From Minwuiaceae bacterium (GTDB lineage Bacteria > Pseudomonadota > Alphaproteobacteria > Minwuiales > Minwuiaceae): a stretch of DNA of 34,230 nucleotides. Location: the NCBI GenBank assembly GCA_028278525.1, contig JANQEE010000026.1, positions 1-34,230 on the forward strand. The letters are read 5' to 3'. The translations under genes were made by a program, and so were the position numbers. The notes beneath the pieces were generated by a model. It did no database searches, was not told where the DNA came from, and worked only from the letters and a program-made list of their open reading frames with translations. Below, in pieces: positions 28,870 through 34,230 of this stretch (the stretch's first letter is position 1; each line of letters opens with the position of its first letter).

Positions 28870-31284
28870 CTACGAACGCATCCGTGTGCCTTGCGGATCG
28901 AACAACGGTTCCGCCTCCAGCCTGGCCGGACGGCGTTCGCCGAGGATCTCCACTTCGTAACCGATATCGCCGGCGATGCGGTCCGCCGCCAGATAGGCGA
29001 GCGCGATGCTCCGGTCGACGTGATGGCCGTAGCCGCCGGATGTAACCCAGCCGATCACGTCGCCGTCCGCGAATACCGGTTCGTCGGCGAACGCATCCAC
29101 ATCGTTTACGTCGATCGTCAGCGTTACGAGCTTGCGCCTGGTCTGCTCCTGCGCGTCGGCGACAACGGCGTCATGGCCGATGAAGTCGTTCTTCGCGGAA
29201 TCGATGAAACGGTCGAGGCCGGCTTCGCGGGGCGTGTAGTCCGGCGTGAATTCCCGGGTCCAGGCGCCGAAGCTTTTCTCCAGGCGCAGCGAATTCAGGG
29301 CCCGGCCGCCGAACAATTTCAGGCCCAAGTCGGCGCCGGCCGACCGCAGTGAATCGTACAGCGCGATCTGACGGTCCGGCGTCACCCAGATCTCGTAGCC
29401 AAGCTCGCCGGTAAACGAGATGCGGCCGACCATCGCCCGAACCAGCCCAAGGTCCATGGTGCGGAACGACATGAACGGAAACGCCTGGTTGGAAACATCG
29501 TCGTCGGTGAGCCGCGCCAGCAGGTCGCGCGACTTCGGCCCGGCGATACCGAAGCCGACGAGGTCCGTGCCCTGGGGACGGATCGCAACGCCGGCGTCCG
29601 GCAGATGGGCGCGGAACCAGCGCAGGTGATAGCTCTCCGCCGGGCCGGAACCGAAGATCATGAAATGGTCCGCGTCCCGTTTGGCGACAGTGAAGTCGCC
29701 GATGATGCGGCCTTTCGGATTGAGCATCGGCGACAAGGTCATGCGGCCGGTTCGCGGCAGGCGACCGGCGAGGATGCGGCTTAGCCAGACTTCTGCGTCG
29801 GGCCCGGTGACGTCGTATTTGGCGAAGTTGGAAATCTCCAGCATGCCGACGGCAGTGCGGACGGCTCGGCACTCTTCGGCCACGGGCGCGAAAGCGTTGG
29901 AGCGGCGGAAGGTCGGATTCTCGACCGGCTCGGTGCCGGGCGGCGCGAACCACAGCGCATGCTCCAGGCCGAAAGCGGCACCGAACACGGCACCCTCCGC
30001 TTTCAGACGGTCGTAGACTGGCGTGGTGCGAAGCGGCCGGGCGGCCGGCAGTTCTTCGTTCGGATAGGAAATCGAAAAGCGGCGGCGATAGTTCTCCTGC
30101 ACTTTCGCGCGGGCATAGCCGGCGGTGGCGAAGTCGCCGAAGCGGGCCACGTCCATGGCGAAGATATCCATGCCCGGGTCGCCGTCGACGATCCAAGACG
30201 CCAACGACAGGCCGACACCGCCGCCTTGCGAGAAGCCGGCCATGACGCCACAGGCGGCGTAGTAATTCCTGAGGCCGGGCACCGGACCGACCAAAGGGTT
30301 GCCGTCCGGCGCGAAGGTGAACGGACCGTTGATGACATTCTTGATGCCGGCGTCCGCCAGAGCCGGAAAATGCTGAAAGGCGATTTCCAGGCTGGGGGCG
30401 ATGCGGTCGAGATCCTGGGCCAGCAACTCGTGGCCGAAATCCATCGGCGTCGAGTGCAGCGACCAGGGGACGCAGGCCTGCTCGTAGGTACCGAGCAGAA
30501 AGCCCTGGCCTTCCTGGCGGGTATAGGCCTCGCCCTTGAAGTCGATGCAATGGGGCAACTCGTTTTCAAGCGTCGCGATCTCCGGCATGTCGTCGGTGAT
30601 CAGATATTGGTGCTCCATGGCCAGGACGGGCAGTTCGAGACCGACCATGCGGCCGACTTCGCGGGCCCAAAGGCCGCCGGCATTGACCACGATCTCGGCC
30701 TCGATGGTGCCTTTTTCCGTCACCACCCGCCAGTGGCCTTCGGCGGTCGGCTTCAGTTCTACGACCGGCGTATGACGGTAGATTTCGGCGCCGCCGATCC
30801 GCGCCGCCTTGGCGTAGGCATTGGTGACGCCGGCGGGGTCGACATGGCCTTCGAACGGATCGTAGAGCGCGCCGACGAAATGGCTGGTGTCGACCAGCGG
30901 GTGCATCCGGCCGGCTTCCTCCAGCGAGATGAACTCGCTCTCGAGGCCGAGATAGCGGCCCTTGGCGTGGGCGGTCTTCAGAAAGTCGAGCCGTTCCGGC
31001 GTGTCGGCCAGCATGATACCGCCGGTCAGGTGGGTGCCGCAGGCCTGGCCGGATATCTCCTCGATCTCTTTGTAGAGACGGATCGTGTAGTCCTGCAGCT
31101 TGGCGACGTTGGGGTCGCTGTTCAGGGTATGCATGCCGCCGGCTGCATGCCAGGTCGAGCCGGAGGTGAGCTCGTCACGCTCGATCAGCACGACGTCTTT
31201 CCAGCCCAGCTTGGTCAGGTGGTAGAGAACGCTGCACCCGACAACGCCGCCGCCGATGACGGCTACCCTGGCATGCGATTTCAT
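28870..31284 (-). CDS. Dimethylglycine/sarcosine dehydrogenase-like FAD protein with GcvT-type domain
   Basis: An 804-residue flavoprotein. Residues 6-36 form the FAD-binding Rossmann motif (Gly11, Gly13, Gly16, ending in Glu35). His46 in GSTWHAAGG matches the histidine that covalently carries FAD in dimethylglycine and sarcosine dehydrogenases. The second half (from about 430) is a glycine-cleavage T-protein-like, folate-binding domain (ISFTGELGYEIWV). Such enzymes remove N-methyl groups, transferring formaldehyde equivalents to tetrahydrofolate; the true substrate here is not determined. ATG 31284 has GGAGG six bases upstream. It is monocistronic on the visible sequence. Confidence 0.93.
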   Translation of the reverse strand: MKSHARVAVIGGGVVGCSVLYHLTKLGWKDVVLIERDELTSGSTWHAAGGMHTLNSDPNVAKLQDYTIRLYKEIEEISGQACGTHLTGGIMLADTPERLDFLKTAHAKGRYLGLESEFISLEEAGRMHPLVDTSHFVGALYDPFEGHVDPAGVTNAYAKAARIGGAEIYRHTPVVELKPTAEGHWRVVTEKGTIEAEIVVNAGGLWAREVGRMVGLELPVLAMEHQYLITDDMPEIATLENELPHCIDFKGEAYTRQEGQGFLLGTYEQACVPWSLHSTPMDFGHELLAQDLDRIAPSLEIAFQHFPALADAGIKNVINGPFTFAPDGNPLVGPVPGLRNYYAACGVMAGFSQGGGVGLSLASWIVDGDPGMDIFAMDVARFGDFATAGYARAKVQENYRRRFSISYPNEELPAARPLRTTPVYDRLKAEGAVFGAAFGLEHALWFAPPGTEPVENPTFRRSNAFAPVAEECRAVRTAVGMLEISNFAKYDVTGPDAEVWLSRILAGRLPRTGRMTLSPMLNPKGRIIGDFTVAKRDADHFMIFGSGPAESYHLRWFRAHLPDAGVAIRPQGTDLVGFGIAGPKSRDLLARLTDDDVSNQAFPFMSFRTMDLGLVRAMVGRISFTGELGYEIWVTPDRQIALYDSLRSAGADLGLKLFGGRALNSLRLEKSFGAWTREFTPDYTPREAGLDRFIDSAKNDFIGHDAVVADAQEQTRRKLVTLTIDVNDVDAFADEPVFADGDVIGWVTSGGYGHHVDRSIALAYLAADRIAGDIGYEVEILGERRPARLEAEPLFDPQGTRMRS

Positions 31285-31448
31285 TTCAGCCTCCGACGCG
31301 ACCTTCTACGTCTCAAGATTTCAGTCGCCAGCCTAGCCCACCGCGGGCGGCGGGCGATGGCCGAAATGCGTCACCGGGCTGTGCAAATAGGCCGCCGGAC
31401 CGCGTTTCCGTGCGGCGCGAATCCTGATAGCATGAGCCTGCATCAAGG

Positions 31449-31480
31449 ACCGGTCGTTGGGGTCTGGGAGACCGACCGGT
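31449..31480 (+). promoter_or_regulatory. Extended hairpin upstream of the Ppx/GppA gene
   Basis: ACCGGTC (31449-31455) pairs with GACCGGT (31474-31480), and inside it GGTCT (31461-31465) pairs with AGACC (31469-31473) around a GGG loop, leaving a five-base bulge. No T-tract follows, so it is not a standard terminator. It lies 57 bases before the gene and could be a leader structure or operator. Confidence 0.35.
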
Positions 31481-31536
31481 GAATAATAACGAGATAAGCG
31501 CCGTCCAAGCGAAGGCGGGGCAGGGGAGTTTGGCAG

Positions 31537-32610
31537 TTGAGGCGGGAGAGCCACGAATCCGTTCCAGTATCAAATCCACCGGGGCCGGCAACCGAGAGAA
31601 CCGACCCTCGTAACAAACCGGACCGCAGGGCAGCAGGCAATATCTACGCGGCGCTAGACCTCGGCACCAATAACTGCCGGCTGCTCATCGCCGAGCCGGC
31701 GCAATCCAACTTCCGCGTTATCGACGCTTTTTCCCGAATCGTCAGACTGGGCGAAGGGGTAAGCCGACATGGCTGCCTGAGCGAAGCGGCGATGGAGCGC
31801 ACGATCTCCGCCGTTCGCATTTGCGCGTCCAAGATGAGGAACCGCGGCGTCACACGGGCCCGCTGCGTGGCCACCGGCGCCTGCCGCGTCGCCGGCAATA
31901 CCGCGGACTTCACGGCCCGCGTGGCGCGCGATACCGGCGTGACGCTGGAAACCATTTCCGGCGAGGAAGAGGCACGGCTGGCGGTTGCCGCGGCGTCTCA
32001 ACTGTTCGACTACGATCACCGATATGCGCTGATCTTCGATATCGGCGGCGCCACGACCGAATTGATCTGGCTGCGCCTTTCGTCCGGCCGGCGGGTTACG
32101 GTTATCGACACCACGTCGCTGCCGTGCGGCGTCGCCGTCCTGGCCGAACGGCACGGACGGTCGAAGACCGCGTGCCATCCGTTCGACAATATGGTAGGCG
32201 ACGCGGAGCACCTGCTGAACAAGTTCGAGGTGCGCAACGGTATCGGAGCGACCGTGGGAAAAGCAAAGGTTCAACTGCTGGGGACGTCGGGCACCACGAC
32301 GACGCTGGCCGGCATCCATCTGGGCCTGAAACGGTACGAGCGGTCGAAGGTCGATGGCATGCGCCTCAGACGAAGCGATCTGGCGGCGGTTATTCGGTCG
32401 GTTCGCGACATGAGCGCGGACGCGCTGGCGGAGAACGGCTGCGTAGGCAAACAACGAGCGGACTGGGTGCTGCCCGGGGCGGCAATTCTGCAGGCGATTT
32501 CCAACCGCTGGCCGTGCCGCGACCTGACGGTCGCCGACCGCGGCATTCGCGACGGCATTCTGCGCGATATGATCGGCGCCGACGGCGGCGCACAGCCGGC
32601 GCAGGCCTGA
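31537..32610 (+). CDS. Ppx/GppA-family phosphatase (short form)
   Basis: An actin-fold phosphatase that in this family acts as exopolyphosphatase or pppGpp phosphohydrolase; which one cannot be told. Visible motifs are the phosphate-1 loop ALDLGTNNCRLLIA (about 38-52), SGEEEARLA, the phosphate-2 region FDIGGATTELIW, and LGTSGTTTTLAG. The protein is 357 residues, the short form without the C-terminal HD-like domain. The start is TTG at 31537 with GGGGAG eight bases upstream; the first 35 residues are polar and variable. rlmE follows after nine bases, a common pairing in alphaproteobacteria. Confidence 0.92.
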   Translation: MRRESHESVPVSNPPGPATERTDPRNKPDRRAAGNIYAALDLGTNNCRLLIAEPAQSNFRVIDAFSRIVRLGEGVSRHGCLSEAAMERTISAVRICASKMRNRGVTRARCVATGACRVAGNTADFTARVARDTGVTLETISGEEEARLAVAAASQLFDYDHRYALIFDIGGATTELIWLRLSSGRRVTVIDTTSLPCGVAVLAERHGRSKTACHPFDNMVGDAEHLLNKFEVRNGIGATVGKAKVQLLGTSGTTTTLAGIHLGLKRYERSKVDGMRLRRSDLAAVIRSVRDMSADALAENGCVGKQRADWVLPGAAILQAISNRWPCRDLTVADRGIRDGILRDMIGADGGAQPAQA

Positions 32611-32619
32611 CCGGGTGGG

Positions 32620-33363
32620 ATGGCTGCCTCCGGAAAAAAGGGCGGAGCGGGGGGATCCGGCGGGCGACACCTGAAGACCAGGGTCAAGACGGCCCGGCGG
32701 CGAACCACGTCGTCATCCCGCTGGCTGCAGCGGCAATTGAACGACCCTTACGTGCATGCGGCCAAACGGGAAGGTTATCGTTCCCGCGCCGCCTTCAAGC
32801 TGATCGAACTGGACGACCGCTTTCATCTGCTGGCGCGGGGCAAGCGGGTCGTCGACCTGGGCGCGGCGCCGGGCGGCTGGAGCCAGGTGGTGGCCGAACG
32901 GACCGGCGCCGCCAAGCGGGCGGACGACGACGCGGATGGCCGGGCGTTGGCCGTCGACCTGATCGATATGGAGCCGATACCGGGCGTTCGCTTTCTGAAA
33001 CTCGATTTCACGGAAGAGGGCGCCGACGACGCGGTGATGGCCGCGCTGGGCGGCCCGGTCGATCTGGTGCTTTCGGACATGGCCGCACCGGCGACCGGAC
33101 ACCGCCCTACCGACCACCTGCGTATCGTCTATCTCTGCGAACTGGCGCTGGACCTGGCGGAGCGGGTTCTCAAGCCCGGCGGCGCGTTCGTCGCCAAGGT
33201 TTTGATGGGAGGCACGGAGGCGGATTTGCTGAAACGCATGAAACGGCATTTCCGCTCGGTCAAACATGCCAAACCGGACGCCAGCCGCAAGGATTCGGCG
33301 GAAAGCTATGTCGTCGCGACCGGATTTCGCGGTCCCGATATGCAGGAACCGTCTGAAAAGTAA
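32620..33363 (+). CDS. rlmE: 23S rRNA 2'-O-ribose methyltransferase RlmE (FtsJ/RrmJ)
   Basis: Methylates the 2'-OH of a conserved uridine in the A-loop of 23S rRNA during late large-subunit assembly. The 247-residue protein has the SAM motif VVDLGAAPGGWSQ (77-89) and the complete catalytic tetrad Lys60, Asp153, Lys193 and Glu228 in their family contexts (RSRAAFKL, LSDMA, FVAKVL, ESYVVATGF). The N-terminus carries an extra basic tail typical of alphaproteobacterial members. ATG 32620 is nine bases after the phosphatase stop, so the two are probably one operon. Confidence 0.97.
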   Translation: MAASGKKGGAGGSGGRHLKTRVKTARRRTTSSSRWLQRQLNDPYVHAAKREGYRSRAAFKLIELDDRFHLLARGKRVVDLGAAPGGWSQVVAERTGAAKRADDDADGRALAVDLIDMEPIPGVRFLKLDFTEEGADDAVMAALGGPVDLVLSDMAAPATGHRPTDHLRIVYLCELALDLAERVLKPGGAFVAKVLMGGTEADLLKRMKRHFRSVKHAKPDASRKDSAESYVVATGFRGPDMQEPSEK

Positions 33364-33434
33364 CCCTCAAGCCCTTGATTTCGAATGGCTGCCGCCAACA
33401 ATAGAGGCGGTATGCAAGCGTGGTTGGAGTTTAC

Positions 33435-34136
33435 ATGAGCACCGTGGCATCGAGTTCGACCGGCGAAGACCGGATGGCGGCCGACCTGTCGGCGACCGAT
33501 TACATAGACAGCGACGATCCGGCCATCGTCGCGTTCGCCAAGGCCGCCGTCGGCGATGCGACCGATCCCGTCGAGAAGGCGATCCGGCTCTACTATAAGA
33601 TCCGCGACGACATTCGCTACGACCCCTACGGCGTGGAAATGACGCCGGCGGGTTTCACGGCGAGCGGCTGCCTTAAACGAGGGTCGGGCTTCTGCGTCAC
33701 CAAGGCGGGACTGCTGGCCGCGGCGGCGCGCGCCGTCGGCATTCCGGCGCGCCTCGGCTTCGCCGACGTGAAGAACCATATCGCCACCGAGCGGCTGATC
33801 GCCCTGATGGGCACGGACGTGTTCTTCTATCACGGCTACACGGAGCTCTACCTGAACGGCAAATGGGTCAAGGCAACCCCGGCGTTCAACATCGAGCTCT
33901 GCGAGAAGTTCAAGGTGCTGCCGCTGGAATTCGACGGAACCGCCGATTCGATCTTCCATCCGTTCGATGCCGAAGGCCGCCGGCACATGGAATATCTTGC
34001 CGATCACGGCAGCTATTCCGACATGCCGTTCGAGGAAATTCGCGACTGCTTCGAGCGCGAGTATCCGTCCATGTGGAAGCCGGATGGCAAGGGCAAGGGC
34101 GGCGATTTCGCGGCCGAGGCAGCGGCGGAGAATTAG
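33435..34136 (+). CDS. Transglutaminase-like (papain-fold) protein
   Basis: A soluble 233-residue protein with a transglutaminase-like core. Cys87 lies in GSGFCVTKAGLLAAAARAVGIPARLGF, and His133 in FYHGYTELYLNGKWVKATPAFN. The third catalytic residue, normally Asp a few residues after the Trp, is not at its usual place (KATPAFN), so activity may be altered or use another residue. Bacterial members are often peptidases or amidases; the substrate is unknown. ATG 33435 has GGAG seven bases upstream and is preferred to GTG 33420. The C-terminus is low-complexity (GKGKGGDFAAEAAAEN). It lies 71 bases after rlmE on the same strand. Confidence 0.85.
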   Translation: MSTVASSSTGEDRMAADLSATDYIDSDDPAIVAFAKAAVGDATDPVEKAIRLYYKIRDDIRYDPYGVEMTPAGFTASGCLKRGSGFCVTKAGLLAAAARAVGIPARLGFADVKNHIATERLIALMGTDVFFYHGYTELYLNGKWVKATPAFNIELCEKFKVLPLEFDGTADSIFHPFDAEGRRHMEYLADHGSYSDMPFEEIRDCFEREYPSMWKPDGKGKGGDFAAEAAAEN

Positions 34137-34163
34137 AGCATAGTGTTTTGGGCCAAGCCGGCC

Positions 34164-34230
34164 CGCTCCCCCGTCCCAACCACCCCGAGGGTACCCTGTA
34201 TGGGTGGTTGGGACGGGGGAGCGGGCGGCC
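34164..34230. repeat. Palindromic dispersed repeat, right copy
   Basis: The second copy of the element at 1-67, identical apart from T34201 in the loop; both 22-base arms are fully conserved and the seven bases after the stem are also the same. It starts 27 bases after the transglutaminase-like gene and runs to the last base of the window in the same orientation as the left copy. Confidence 0.9.

Noticed and set aside
29959..31482. Plus-strand open frame of 507 codons
   Set aside because: Antisense to the dimethylglycine dehydrogenase-like gene, which has clear FAD and GcvT-type motifs; the shadow has none.
31479..31613. GTG-started 44-codon frame before the Ppx/GppA gene
   Set aside because: It has a plausible Shine-Dalgarno but no protein-like pattern and overlaps the phosphatase start in another frame; insufficient support.

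Overview
The window looks like chromosomal DNA of a GC-rich alphaproteobacterium, most likely a Rhodospirillales-type lineage. This is inferred from gene order (flhB-cckA-recA, then alaS and icd), the CckA-type hybrid kinase, the alphaproteobacterial direct-repeat LexA box upstream of recA, the NADP-type isocitrate dehydrogenase and two families of short dispersed palindromes typical of these genomes. No rRNA, tRNA, CRISPR array, integrase or transposase was seen. Both ends of the window carry the same 67-base palindromic element (one mismatch), so the window may be a contig or segment bounded by a dispersed repeat.

Layout. 1-5.1 kb: flagellar export protein FlhB, the cell-cycle hybrid kinase CckA and RecA, all on +, with an SOS box and a recA terminator. 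5.2-6.2 kb: a convergent SAM-dependent methyltransferase. 6.4-11.2 kb: alaS on +, then icd and a LOG-family nucleotide hydrolase on -. 11.2-14.3 kb: a + cluster of periplasmic or exported proteins (unknown secreted protein, cytochrome c', di-heme cytochrome c, LysM protein). 14.3-18.4 kb: an unknown protein on -, then an Atm1-type ABC exporter followed by psd and pssA, which make phosphatidylethanolamine. 18.4-24.7 kb, all on -: an unknown protein, then a padR-adaptor-RND pump operon under a striking promoter region (perfect inverted repeat plus perfect CRP-type site), then a small conserved-looking protein.

24.8-31.3 kb is the most accessory-looking part. A helix-turn-helix/citrate-synthase fusion is divergent from a second citrate-synthase paralogue. 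An acid-sugar-dehydratase-like enolase-superfamily enzyme and a dimethylglycine/sarcosine dehydrogenase-like flavoprotein follow on -. Between those last two lies a 430-base lower-GC gap with a candidate 35-residue single-pass membrane protein that has its own plausible promoter. 31.5-34.1 kb: Ppx/GppA phosphatase, RlmE 23S rRNA methyltransferase and a transglutaminase-like protein on +.

Most genes are ordinary housekeeping. The points most worth a second look are the terminal stop-free palindromes, the padR control region, the DNA-binding citrate-synthase fusion with ATTGA repeats at its divergent promoter, and the small membrane ORF.
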